Shown one piece after another: positions 1-7,498 of a DNA stretch of 35,974 nucleotides; position 1 is the first letter of the stretch; the number at the start of each line of letters is the position of its first letter. The notes below the pieces were generated by a model. That model was not told where the DNA came from, did no database searches, and saw only the letters and a program-made list of their open reading frames with translations. Source of the stretch: an uncultured Ruminococcus sp. Lineage in GTDB: Bacteria > Bacillota > Clostridia > Oscillospirales > Ruminococcaceae. Position numbers and translations under genes: made by a program. The stretch covers positions 1 through 35,974 of the forward strand of contig URTF01000014.1 in assembly GCA_900550695.1 (NCBI GenBank). Reading direction: 5' to 3'.

Positions 1-23
1 TATTTTATTGGTGTTTAGTATTA
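1..23. repeat. Right end of a MITE-like repeat, cut by the window edge
   Basis: The first 20 bases match the right end of the full copy at 18323-18444 (TTTATTGGTGTTTAGTA), and the triplet TTA follows at 21-23, as in the other copies. The left part lies outside the window. It belongs to the same family as the copies at 18323, 22442 and 28671. Confidence 0.75.
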
Positions 24-83
24 GAGGTGACCTAAAATTATTTTTATTGATCTCCATAAATGCAATAAGCTTTTTGACAGACT

Positions 84-130
84 AAAATGACCGCTTTTTA
101 CAGTTTGACCGTAAAAAGCGGTCATTTTTT
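84..130 (+). terminator. Intrinsic terminator of a gene upstream of the window
   Basis: A near-perfect hairpin has arms at 84-101 and 111-130. The core TGACCGCTTTTTAC pairs with GTAAAAAGCGGTCA, the loop is 9 nt, and a run of six T follows. The flanking A-run and T-run would let it work on both strands. The rest of 1-288 holds no gene. Confidence 0.85.
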
Positions 131-259
131 ATATTCTGTTCCATTCCCAAATATGAACGGAATGAATTTTTGAATTAATACAATTTCATAATTTAATTAA
201 AAGCTCTGAAAATACAGGTAGAATATCTGAAAAATAATGTAGCGTATTCAAGAGTATCG

Positions 260-268
260 TGCTATAAT
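260..268 (+). promoter_or_regulatory. Extended -10 promoter for the cytidylate kinase-like gene
   Basis: TGCTATAAT is a perfect extended -10 element about 45 bases before the chosen start codon at 316. No good -35 hexamer lies 17 bases upstream, which fits the extended -10 class. Confidence 0.5.
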
Positions 269-315
269 TTAATCACACCAAAGGAAAGATGAAAGATGAA
301 AGGGGAGCGACCGAA

Positions 316-1008
316 ATGGACAGTTATGTTATTACCATAGCGAGAGGCTTCGGAAGCGGAGGAAAGCATATCGGAATGGCTCTTTCAAAGCAGCTCGGTA
401 TTCCGTGCTATGACAGCCAGATACTTGCAATGGCCTCAAACTACAGCGGAATAAGCAAGGATCTTTTCGTTCAGGTCGATGAAAAGCTGAGAGGCTATCA
501 TCTTCTGAAAAGGCTCATGCGGACTCCGAACACCGATGAGATAGTTCAGCCGACCGAGAAAAGCTTCATTTCCGACGTAAATCTTTACAATATTCAGGCG
601 AAGATAATCAGGGAGCTTGGAAAAAATCAGTCCTGCATCATTATCGGAAAGTGCGCAAATCATGTTCTTCGTGACTATGACAATGTCGTCAGTGTTTACG
701 TTGAAGCGCCCCGAAAGGAATGTGTGGAGTCGATAACAAATCTCCTCGGAGTTACCGAGGACGAAGCTCACAAGCTCATTTATCAGACTGACCGTTACCG
801 TGCGGATTACTACAAATATTACACGGGCGGCGAGGTCTGGACGAACCCCGTACTTTATGATATGACCCTCAATACCGCAAGGATAGGCAGGGACAGATGT
901 GCAGAGCTTATCATTGAGTACCTGAAAATCAAGTTCGGCGATGATATCCTTGAAAAAAAGGGTACGATCGAGAACGACAAGGCACTTGAAGCCTTGAAGC
1001 TCATCTAA
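316..1008 (+). CDS. Cytidylate kinase-like family protein
   Basis: A 230-aa protein of the cytidylate kinase-like family (P-loop nucleoside monophosphate kinase fold). The N-terminus VITIARGFGSGGKHIG carries the family's modified P-loop, GFGSGGKHIG, followed by a hydrophobic helix and the segment LGIPCYDSQIL. A mid-protein strand, CIIIGKCANHVL, matches the usual 'IIxGRxA' block. An upstream ATG at 289 exists, but AGGGGAG at 301-307 is properly spaced for the ATG at 316. The true substrate is unknown, since this family is separate from housekeeping Cmk. It lies directly upstream of the urea transporter genes on the same strand, with only a hairpin between, so co-transcription is possible. Role in urea metabolism: none known. 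Confidence 0.75.
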   Translation: MDSYVITIARGFGSGGKHIGMALSKQLGIPCYDSQILAMASNYSGISKDLFVQVDEKLRGYHLLKRLMRTPNTDEIVQPTEKSFISDVNLYNIQAKIIRELGKNQSCIIIGKCANHVLRDYDNVVSVYVEAPRKECVESITNLLGVTEDEAHKLIYQTDRYRADYYKYYTGGEVWTNPVLYDMTLNTARIGRDRCAELIIEYLKIKFGDDILEKKGTIENDKALEALKLI

Positions 1009-1024
1009 ATAATACGGCAATGGA

Positions 1025-1065
1025 GCCGATACAAAGTGTTGAATTATGCTTTGTGTCGGCTTTTT
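1025..1065 (+). terminator. Intrinsic terminator or attenuator before urtA
   Basis: GCCGATACAAAG (1025-1036) pairs with CTTTGTGTCGGC (1049-1060) with one mismatch, around a 12-nt loop, and is followed by TTTTT. Only 33 bases separate the T-run from the urtA start, which leaves little room for a separate promoter. The hairpin may therefore attenuate read-through into the urea operon rather than fully isolate it. Confidence 0.75.
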
Positions 1066-1098
1066 ATATTTGCGAAAAAAGGAAAAAGGAGAATGATT

Positions 1099-2379
1099 AT
1101 GAAAAAGGTTAGTTTAAGAAAGATCGCAGCGCTCGCTGCATCTATGGCAATGTTCGCAATGACATTGGCAGGCTGCGGAAGTACAGCATCGGACAGCGGC
1201 ACTTCCACTGACGGAACAACATCTGCCGCAGCAGCAAGCGGAGATGATACCGTCAAGGTCGGACTTCTTCACTCGCTGACAGGTTCAATGGCTATCAGCG
1301 AAAAGGCTGTAAGAGATGCTGAGGTCCTTGCGATCGATGAGATAAATGTCGCAGGCGGCGTTCTCGGAAAGCAGATCGTTTACGTTGAAGAGGACGGTGC
1401 TTCCGAACCTTCGACTTTCGCAACAAAGGCTGAAAAGCTTATAGACAGCGAAAAGGTCGCAACAGTATTCGGCTGCTGGACATCTTCCTCCAGAAAGGCT
1501 GTAAAGCCTGTATTTGAGGATTACAACGCACTTCTCTGGTATCCCGTTCAGTACGAGGGCATGGAGCAGTCACCGAACATCGTTTATACGGGTGCTGCAC
1601 CAAACCAGCAGATCGTTCCCGCAATCGAGTATCTTCTCGATAAGGGTTACAAGAAGTTCTTCCTCCTCGGTTCGGACTATGTTTTCCCGAGAACAGCTAA
1701 TATGATCATCACAGCGCAGGTCAAGGCAGCAGGCGGCGAGGTAGTCGGTGAAGAATATGCCGATATGGATCAGACCGATTTCGCAGCTATCATCTCCAAG
1801 ATCGAAGCTGCACAGCCTGAGATCATCATCAACACACTCAACGGCACGGGCAACGTTTCGTTCTTCAAGCAGATGGCTGAAAAGAACTACACAAGCGCTG
1901 AATATCCTACAATGTCGTTCTCTATCGCAGAGGAAGAGGTTGCAACTATCGGCGCTGATATCCTCAAAGGTCACATGGTTTCATGGAACTACTACGAAAC
2001 AACCGATACACCCGAAAACAAGGCTTTTGTTGAAGCTTACAAGGCTAAGTTCGGTGAATCAAGAGTAACCTCCGACCCTGCTGAAGCAGCTTACGATGCA
2101 GTTTACCTCTGGAAAGCAGCTTGCGAAAAGGCAGGAAGCTTCGATGTTGACGCTGTAAAAGAAGCAATTTCGGGCGGAGATATTTCGTTCAACGCTCCCG
2201 AGGGTACAGTTACTATCAACGGTACAAACCAGCACCTCACAAAGCCAGTAAGAATCGGCGAGATCAGAGATGACGGACTTATCTACGAAGTTTACTCAAC
2301 TCCGACAGCTGTTGACCCCGATCCATATCTTACAACCTATGATTGGGCAGTTGAAGCAGGCATCCAGCCTATCGAATAA
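1099..2379 (+). CDS. urtA: Urea ABC transporter substrate-binding lipoprotein UrtA
   Basis: A 426-aa periplasmic-binding-type protein of the branched-chain amino acid/amide class (type 1 fold), with family features of UrtA. The N-terminus is a lipoprotein signal peptide with lipobox LAGC near residue 25, so the mature protein should be anchored outside the membrane, followed by a Ser/Thr/Ala linker. The ligand-binding body starts at VKVGLLHSLTGSMAISE and includes GCWTSSSRKAVKPVFE and LLWYPVQYEGME, typical of UrtA. The start at 1099 is chosen because AGGAG (1087-1091) sits 7 bases upstream; longer ORF versions would bury the signal peptide. The four following genes supply the permeases and ATPases, and urease lies downstream, which makes urea the clear ligand. 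Confidence 0.93.
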   Translation: MKKVSLRKIAALAASMAMFAMTLAGCGSTASDSGTSTDGTTSAAAASGDDTVKVGLLHSLTGSMAISEKAVRDAEVLAIDEINVAGGVLGKQIVYVEEDGASEPSTFATKAEKLIDSEKVATVFGCWTSSSRKAVKPVFEDYNALLWYPVQYEGMEQSPNIVYTGAAPNQQIVPAIEYLLDKGYKKFFLLGSDYVFPRTANMIITAQVKAAGGEVVGEEYADMDQTDFAAIISKIEAAQPEIIINTLNGTGNVSFFKQMAEKNYTSAEYPTMSFSIAEEEVATIGADILKGHMVSWNYYETTDTPENKAFVEAYKAKFGESRVTSDPAEAAYDAVYLWKAACEKAGSFDVDAVKEAISGGDISFNAPEGTVTINGTNQHLTKPVRIGEIRDDGLIYEVYSTPTAVDPDPYLTTYDWAVEAGIQPIE

Positions 2380-2419
2380 ATAAAACTTGGGCACTTAGGC
2401 GGTTCATGGCGATCCGCTT

Positions 2420-2466
2420 GAGTACCCGTGTAAGAAAACGGCAAACGTTTTTTTACACGGGTACTC
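2420..2466 (+). other. Stable intergenic hairpin between urtA and urtB
   Basis: A 14-bp perfect stem, GAGTACCCGTGTAA (2420-2433) with TTACACGGGTACTC (2453-2466), has a 19-nt loop. AAAATATTT follows rather than a T-run, so it is not a standard terminator. In transport operons such hairpins after the binding-protein gene often protect its mRNA 3' end and lower downstream expression; that role is inferred here. Confidence 0.7.
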
Positions 2467-2495
2467 AAAATATTTCCCACGAAAGGACGATCTGT

Positions 2496-3401
2496 ATGGC
2501 ACAGTTCATATCAACATTGTTTAACGGACTTAGCTTAAGCTCGATAATCCTGCTGACCTCGATAGGTCTTGCGGTCACATTCGGACTTATGAGAGTTATC
2601 AATATGGCGCACGGCGAATTCGTTATGATAGGCGCATATATGACTTATGTTACACAGCAGATATTTGCTGCTGTTTTTCCCGAAAGCGTGAGAGATATTT
2701 ATTATATAGTATCTATCCCCGTTGCATTCGGAACGGCATTCCTGCTCGGAAGTCTGCTTGAAAGATTCGTCATTCAGAGGCTTTACGGCAGAGAGATCGA
2801 CAGCCTGCTCGCAACATGGGGCATCAGCCTTATTCTACAGCAGGCGGCACGAAGCATCTTCGGAACGCAGGGTGTTAACGTTACAGCACCGTCATTCTTA
2901 CAGGGCGGCGTAACGGTCGGCGGCTGCACTTTCTCTTATAACAGGATCTTCATTATGTTTATGGTTCTGCTTTGCCTGCTTATCGTCTGGGTAATAATGT
3001 ACAAGTCGAACTTCGGCAAGCAGATGAGAGCCGTTATGCAGAACAGACCGATGGCACAGTGTATGGGAATCAACTCACGAAAGGTCGATAACATCACGTT
3101 CGCACTCGGTTCGGGTCTTGCAGGCATTGCAGGCTGCTCTGTTGCACTTCTTGGCTCGATAGATTCAACGGTCGGTCAGAGCTATATCGTAAATTCGTTT
3201 ATGGCAGTCGTTCTCGGCGGCGTAGGAAAGCTTTTGGGAACGGTGCTTGGCTCGACGATAATCGGTTCGGCAAGCATTTTCACGGAAAACTACACTTCAT
3301 CTACAATAGCAAAGGCTATCGTGCTTCTTATCGTTATTGTATTTCTTCAGAAGCGTCCGCAGGGTCTGTTCGTTATCAAGAGCAGAAGCCTTGACGAATA
3401 A
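2496..3401 (+). CDS. urtB: Urea ABC transporter permease UrtB
   Basis: A 301-aa inner-membrane permease of the LivH/UrtB type. It is hydrophobic throughout, with about eight likely membrane helices, and has the family segments GLAVTFGLMRVINMAHGEF near the N-terminus and FMAVVLGGVGKLLGTVLG near the C-terminus. The start at 2496 follows AAAGGA at 2482-2487; an in-frame extension back to 2406 would run through the intergenic hairpin and is rejected. It should pair with UrtC to form the urea channel energised by UrtD and UrtE. An 18-base gap to urtC indicates one operon. Confidence 0.92.
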   Translation: MAQFISTLFNGLSLSSIILLTSIGLAVTFGLMRVINMAHGEFVMIGAYMTYVTQQIFAAVFPESVRDIYYIVSIPVAFGTAFLLGSLLERFVIQRLYGREIDSLLATWGISLILQQAARSIFGTQGVNVTAPSFLQGGVTVGGCTFSYNRIFIMFMVLLCLLIVWVIMYKSNFGKQMRAVMQNRPMAQCMGINSRKVDNITFALGSGLAGIAGCSVALLGSIDSTVGQSYIVNSFMAVVLGGVGKLLGTVLGSTIIGSASIFTENYTSSTIAKAIVLLIVIVFLQKRPQGLFVIKSRSLDE

Positions 3402-3418
3402 CCAAAGGAGAATGAGAT

Positions 3419-4540
3419 ATGAACAAGCTTATAAAAAAACAGGGTTCAAATATCTGCTTCGGCGTTATAGCGGTCGTGCTTGCAGTTATGCCGCTGCTGT
3501 ATTCCGCAGGACTTATGAACAGCTCAACGGTTCTTTTCCTCGGCAAATGCACAGCCTTTGCGATCGCAGCAATGGGCATCGACATGATATGGGGCTATAC
3601 GGGAATTTTGAGCCTCGGTCACGGACTTTACTTCGCACTCGGCGGCTACGCAATGGCAATGTACTTAAAGCTTCAAAGCACGGGCGGAAAGATCACCGAC
3701 TTTATGCACACGGGCGGACTTACAGAGCTTCCGCTCGCCTGGAAGCCGTTCCTTAACCTGCCGCTCTCGCTGATAATGATAATTGTTGTCCCCGCAGTTG
3801 TTTCGGGCGTTATCGGCTACTTCATCTTCAAGAGCAGAGTTAAAGGCGTTTACTTCTCAATTATTTCGCAGGCTCTTACATGGGCAGCGTATTCGATCTT
3901 CATCGCACTTTCGCCTTATACGAACGGAAATGTCGGCATCACCGAGATAAAATCTATCTTCGGAAGCATCAAGGGCGAATCGAACAAGAGCAGAATGTTC
4001 CTGCTTTTCTATGTTGCACTCGCAGTAATGATAGGCGTTTATGCGCTCTGCAAATTCCTCGTTGGAAGAAAATTCGGCAAGCTTCTTATCGCGATAAGGG
4101 ACGGCGAGAATCGTACATACTTCTCAGGCTACAAGGTAAGCAGCTACAAGACTTTTGTTTACGTTTTATCCGCTGTTATCGCAGCTATAGCAGGTGCAGT
4201 TTTCGTAAACTTCAACGGCAGCATCACACCGTCGCAGATGACGATATCCTATTCCATCACAATGGTAATTTGGGTAGCTATCGGCGGCAGAGGAACTATC
4301 ATCGGTGCAGTTATCGGTGCATTCCTCATCAACCTTTGCGAATACAACCTCAGCTCGGGCGCAATGGTTGAGATCTGGCAGTACATCATCGGCGCAGTTT
4401 TCTGCATAACGATACTCTTCTTCAAGGGTGGCATCGTTGGATTCGTAAAGGATCAGCTCCCCGAGATGATCGCTTCGAGAAAGAACAAAAAGGCGAAGGC
4501 TGAGGAAACTTCCGCTGAAGCCGAAAAAGTAAAAGCATGA
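3419..4540 (+). CDS. urtC: Urea ABC transporter permease UrtC
   Basis: A 373-aa LivM/UrtC-type permease, the partner of UrtB. Multiple membrane helices are visible, with family segments GIDMIWGYTGILSLGHG in the first third and IGGRGTIIGAVIGAFL near the end. The cytosolic stretch FGKLLIAIRDGENRTYFSGY contains the EAA-like loop expected to contact the ATPases. The C-terminus is a charged tail rich in Lys, Glu and Ala. AAAGGAG at 3404-3410 precedes the ATG at 3419. The length is typical of UrtC, and no truncation is seen. Confidence 0.93.
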   Translation: MNKLIKKQGSNICFGVIAVVLAVMPLLYSAGLMNSSTVLFLGKCTAFAIAAMGIDMIWGYTGILSLGHGLYFALGGYAMAMYLKLQSTGGKITDFMHTGGLTELPLAWKPFLNLPLSLIMIIVVPAVVSGVIGYFIFKSRVKGVYFSIISQALTWAAYSIFIALSPYTNGNVGITEIKSIFGSIKGESNKSRMFLLFYVALAVMIGVYALCKFLVGRKFGKLLIAIRDGENRTYFSGYKVSSYKTFVYVLSAVIAAIAGAVFVNFNGSITPSQMTISYSITMVIWVAIGGRGTIIGAVIGAFLINLCEYNLSSGAMVEIWQYIIGAVFCITILFFKGGIVGFVKDQLPEMIASRKNKKAKAEETSAEAEKVKA

Positions 4541-4556
4541 AAGGAATGTTTACAGT

Positions 4557-5327
4557 ATGACAAGCAATGAAAACGTACTTGAAATAAAAAATATTTCCGT
4601 ATGCTTTGACGGATTTTACGCTCTGACGGACGTTCGTACAAATGTAAAAAGGCACACGATACACTTTTTCATCGGGCCGAACGGCGCAGGAAAGACAACT
4701 CTTCTCGATATTATCTGCGCAAAAACAAAGCCGACTGCAGGAAACATTATGTATTACCCCGAGGGCAGAGAGCCGATGCGTTTGACGGGAATGAAAGAGT
4801 ACAAGATCGTTCGTGAGGGCATCGGCAGGAAGTTCCAGGTGCCGAGCGTTTTCGTGAACCTCACGGTGCTTGACAATATGATACTTTCGCTCAAAGGTCA
4901 CAAGGGCATAATGGATTCTATCTTCGGAAAACCGTCCGAGGAGGAGCTGAAAAGCATTGACGAAGTGCTTGAAAAGGTCGGACTTCTCGATAAAAAGGAC
5001 ATTCGTGCAGGAAGTCTTGCACACGGTCAGAAGCAGTGGCTCGAAATTGGTATGCAGCTCGTTCAGAAGCCTGAGATAATAATGCTTGACGAGCCTGCGG
5101 CAGGAATGGGCAAGCCCGAAACGTTCCGCACGGGCGAAATTCTCAAAAAGATCAAAGATGAATGTACCGTTATCGTGATCGAACACGATATGGACTTTGT
5201 AAAGCAGGCGGCTGACACGGTTACCGTCCTCCACGAGGGAAAAATTCTTATGGAGGGCGACATAAACGACGTTCTTGCCGACAAGACCGTTCAGGCGGTC
5301 TATCTCGGAAGAGGGGGAGAAAAGTAA
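4557..5327 (+). CDS. urtD: Urea ABC transporter ATP-binding protein UrtD
   Basis: A 256-aa ABC ATPase of the LivG/UrtD type. Walker A is GPNGAGKTT at residues 40-48, the signature region reads LAHGQKQWLEIGMQL, and Walker B is IIMLDEPAAGM. The signature 'AHGQKQ' in place of LSGGQ is characteristic of UrtD rather than LivG. A switch histidine is present in VIVIEHDMDFV. It lies in the cytoplasm on the UrtBC permease. Its stop codon overlaps the urtE start by one base (TAATG), so translation is probably coupled. Confidence 0.93.
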   Translation: MTSNENVLEIKNISVCFDGFYALTDVRTNVKRHTIHFFIGPNGAGKTTLLDIICAKTKPTAGNIMYYPEGREPMRLTGMKEYKIVREGIGRKFQVPSVFVNLTVLDNMILSLKGHKGIMDSIFGKPSEEELKSIDEVLEKVGLLDKKDIRAGSLAHGQKQWLEIGMQLVQKPEIIMLDEPAAGMGKPETFRTGEILKKIKDECTVIVIEHDMDFVKQAADTVTVLHEGKILMEGDINDVLADKTVQAVYLGRGGEK

Positions 5328-6019
5328 TGCTCAAAGTTGAACACATTGATGCTTGCTACGGCGAAAGCAAGGTCATAAGCGACCTTTCGTTTGAAGTTCC
5401 GAAAGGAAAGATAGTGAGCCTTATCGGTCGAAACGGCGTTGGCAAAAGCACGACACTCAAAAGTATAATGGGACTTGTAAAAACTCCCTCCGGAAAGATA
5501 ATTTTTGACGGAAAGGACATTATCAGAATGCCGACCTACGAAAGAGTAAAGCTCGGCATCGGATATGTTCCGCAGGGAAGAGATATCTTTCCGCAGATGA
5601 CCGTTCAGGAGAACATTGAGCTTGGCTTGCAGCCGCTCGGAGGAAAGGGAAAAGTCCCCGATTACCTCTATGAGCTTTTCCCGATACTTCCGAAGTTCGC
5701 AAAGAGAAAAGGCGGCGACCTTTCGGGCGGACAGCAGCAGCAGCTGGCAATTGCGAGGGCGCTTGCGGCTGAACCGAAGATAATCATTCTCGATGAACCG
5801 ACCGAGGGTATTCAGCCGTCCATCATTCAGGACATCGGCGCAGCGATACGCCGAATAAACGAGTGGAAAGGCATCACGGTGCTGCTCGTTGAACAGTATC
5901 TCGACTTCGTGCTTGAAAATGCGGAGGAGATATATGTAATGGAAAAGGGTTCTATCGTCTTCAAGGGCGAACGGAACGAAAACGATCATAATGAGATACG
6001 CCGCCTTATGACGGAGTAA
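5327..6019 (+). CDS. urtE: Urea ABC transporter ATP-binding protein UrtE
   Basis: A 230-aa ABC ATPase of the LivF/UrtE type. Walker A is GRNGVGKST at residues 34-42, the signature is LSGGQQQQLAIARAL, Walker B is IIILDEPTEGIQP, and VLLVEQYLDF follows. The segment YVPQGRDIFPQMTVQENIE is typical of UrtE. It should form the ATPase heterodimer with UrtD. The start overlaps the urtD stop, with GAGGGGGAG just upstream. Confidence 0.93.
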   Translation: MLKVEHIDACYGESKVISDLSFEVPKGKIVSLIGRNGVGKSTTLKSIMGLVKTPSGKIIFDGKDIIRMPTYERVKLGIGYVPQGRDIFPQMTVQENIELGLQPLGGKGKVPDYLYELFPILPKFAKRKGGDLSGGQQQQLAIARALAAEPKIIILDEPTEGIQPSIIQDIGAAIRRINEWKGITVLLVEQYLDFVLENAEEIYVMEKGSIVFKGERNENDHNEIRRLMTE

Positions 6020-6042
6020 TAAAATTCAGGGAGGAATTATTT

Positions 6043-6429
6043 ATGGCTTGCTTTATCGCACCCGTAACGGAAGCTATCGTTACAACTATCACAGAAAAGG
6101 TTCTTCATTCGCACGAATGTAAGGCTGAACGTGAGGGAAAGGAACTCACCTGCAAATTCTCCGAAAAGCTCGGAATGCTCAACAAGATGCTCTGGGGCGG
6201 CTCTGCTCTGCTTGCATTTGAACACGTTTGGCATGGTGAAGTTGTTCCGTTTTTCCCGTTCCTGACGGCGGCTAACGATCCCGAATCGGCAGCGGTAATG
6301 CTGCACGAAATGGCGACCTCCGGCGTTGCAATGGCGGCGCTTGTAACAGCCGTCTGGGCAGGAATTTTATGCATCGGAGCAGCAGTAAGAAAGAAAGCTG
6401 ACAAGGTCGCAAAGGAGAGTGCAGAATAA
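6043..6429 (+). CDS. Small membrane protein of unknown function in the urea locus (first of a pair)
   Basis: A 128-aa protein I do not recognise. After a short N-terminal hydrophobic stretch comes a charged region with His and Cys (HSHECKAE). Two likely membrane helices follow: WGGSALLAFEHVWHGEVVPFF, unusual in carrying two His and two Glu, and AALVTAVWAGILCIGAAVR. The C-terminus is basic then acidic. GGGAGGAATT (6029-6038) precedes the ATG. Its stop overlaps the next gene's start (TAATG), so the two proteins are likely made together. The place between the urea importer and urease suggests a role in urea, ammonium or proton movement or in assembling the transporter, but this is only context. 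It is too small and too different to be UreI/AmiS. Confidence 0.8.
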   Translation: MACFIAPVTEAIVTTITEKVLHSHECKAEREGKELTCKFSEKLGMLNKMLWGGSALLAFEHVWHGEVVPFFPFLTAANDPESAAVMLHEMATSGVAMAALVTAVWAGILCIGAAVRKKADKVAKESAE

Positions 6430-6740
6430 TGACACTTCTTATAACAATCTTTGCGGCAGTGATTTCAACGGCTGTATGGTACACAAACAGCAAGGCTCGT
6501 GAAATTAAGATCGGGACGCTCTGCTGTATGTACTGGGGAGCATCGCTGATGTGGCTCGTTGACGCTGTTGTTGAGTATATGGAAATGGGTGCGGAGTTTT
6601 TTGTACCCGATGCGCAGGCAATGCTCAACGACGGCTTTTTAGGCTTGTCGGCAGTTGCTCTCGGACTTGTTATCTGGACAATAATTGTCCTTGTAAAAGA
6701 CCCGGACGGCGTTATTAAGAAAATGATTATCCACAAATAA
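6429..6740 (+). CDS. Small membrane protein of unknown function in the urea locus (second of a pair)
   Basis: A 103-aa protein with three likely membrane helices: residues 3-18, about 27-50 (including CMYWGASLMWLVDAVVEYME) and about 70-92. It is unrecognised. The segment from MYWGASLMW to the C-terminus aligns by eye with MLWGGSALL to the C-terminus of the preceding protein (M-x-WG-x-S-L, an acidic/His-bearing helix, then a Leu/Val/Trp helix and a Lys tail). The two may therefore be diverged duplicates working as a hetero-oligomer. Translation is probably coupled through the 1-base overlap. A hairpin follows before ureAB. Confidence 0.8.
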   Translation: MTLLITIFAAVISTAVWYTNSKAREIKIGTLCCMYWGASLMWLVDAVVEYMEMGAEFFVPDAQAMLNDGFLGLSAVALGLVIWTIIVLVKDPDGVIKKMIIHK

Positions 6741-6748
6741 AACCGTTT

Positions 6749-6776
6749 ATCCGTGCGCATTTTGCGCACGGATTTT
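6749..6776 (+). terminator. GC-rich hairpin between the transport and urease halves
   Basis: ATCCGTGCGC (6749-6758) pairs perfectly with GCGCACGGAT (6764-6773) around a 5-nt loop, followed by only TTTC. The stem is strong but the T-tail weak, so a partial terminator or processing site is more likely than a full stop. It could set a lower or separately controlled level for the urease genes. Confidence 0.55.
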
Positions 6777-6807
6777 CGGCGTATCACCCGAAAGGAATGA
6801 TAGAAAA

Positions 6808-7497
6808 ATGCATCTTACACCGAGAGAGCAGGAAAGATTGATGATACACTACGCAGGCGAGCTTGCGAAGCAGCGAAAGGCGAGGGGACTTAAGCTTAAC
6901 TACCCCGAGGCTATCGCTTACATAACCTCAGAATTGCTCGAACTTGCCCGTGACGGCAAAATCGTTACCGAGCTTATGAGCATCGGAAAGCAGCTTCTGA
7001 CCTGCGATGATGTTATGGACGGCGTACCCGAAATGATACACGAGATTCAGCTTGAAGCGACTTTTCCCGACGGAACGAAGCTTGTCACCGTTCACGAACC
7101 TATTGTGCCGAACAACAACATTATCCCGGGCGAGCTTCTTATTGAGGACGGCGAGATCGAGATAAACTCGGGCAAGGACAGCTCTGAGCTCACTGTTACG
7201 AATACAGCCGACAGACCTATCCAGGTCGGCTCGCACTTCCACTTTTTTGAGGTCAACAAGGCACTTGAATTCAACCGCGGGCTTGCTTACGGTATGCGCC
7301 TTGATATCCCCGCAGGAACAGCGGTGCGTTTTGAACCGGGCGAAAGCAAGCGTGTAAAGCTTATCGCAATTGGCGGAAAACGTGTCGGCTTCGGACTTAA
7401 CGATCTTGTTCAAGGCGCAATGGACGACCCTGATGTTAAGGCAAAGGCGATCGCAAAGGCTAAGGAAAAAGGTTTCTTGTTCGGGGAGGGTGAGTAA
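6808..7497 (+). CDS. ureA: Urease gamma-beta fusion subunit (UreA/UreB)
   Basis: A 229-aa fused urease small subunit. Residues 1 to about 100 are the gamma subunit (MHLTPREQERLMIHYAGELA, then NYPEAIAYITSELLELARDG). Residues from about 107 (IPGELLIEDGEIEIN) to the end are the beta subunit, including PIQVGSHFHFFEVN and LDIPAGTAVRFEPGE. Most bacteria encode these as separate ureA and ureB genes; the fusion is best known from Helicobacter, and the total length here resembles that form. AAAGGAATGA precedes the ATG at 6808. With UreC it forms the cytoplasmic nickel enzyme that hydrolyses urea to ammonia and carbamate. Confidence 0.93.
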   Translation: MHLTPREQERLMIHYAGELAKQRKARGLKLNYPEAIAYITSELLELARDGKIVTELMSIGKQLLTCDDVMDGVPEMIHEIQLEATFPDGTKLVTVHEPIVPNNNIIPGELLIEDGEIEINSGKDSSELTVTNTADRPIQVGSHFHFFEVNKALEFNRGLAYGMRLDIPAGTAVRFEPGESKRVKLIAIGGKRVGFGLNDLVQGAMDDPDVKAKAIAKAKEKGFLFGEGE

Positions 7498-7498
7498 A

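Noticed and set aside
436..1020. Long minus-strand open frame opposite the kinase-like gene
   Set aside because: It lies wholly antisense to a gene with clear family motifs and has no ribosome-binding site or recognisable domain. The same holds for the long minus-strand frames at 4422-5234, 15085-15981 and 16908-18065, which mirror ABC-family coding bias.
2406..2495. N-terminal extension of UrtB
   Set aside because: It would translate through a stable hairpin, is hydrophilic and lacks a ribosome-binding site, whereas AAAGGA precedes the ATG at 2496.
6043..6740. UreI/AmiS-type urea channel or HupE/UreJ nickel transporter
   Set aside because: The proteins are too short, with two to three helices each, and lack the signature motifs and histidine pattern of those families.
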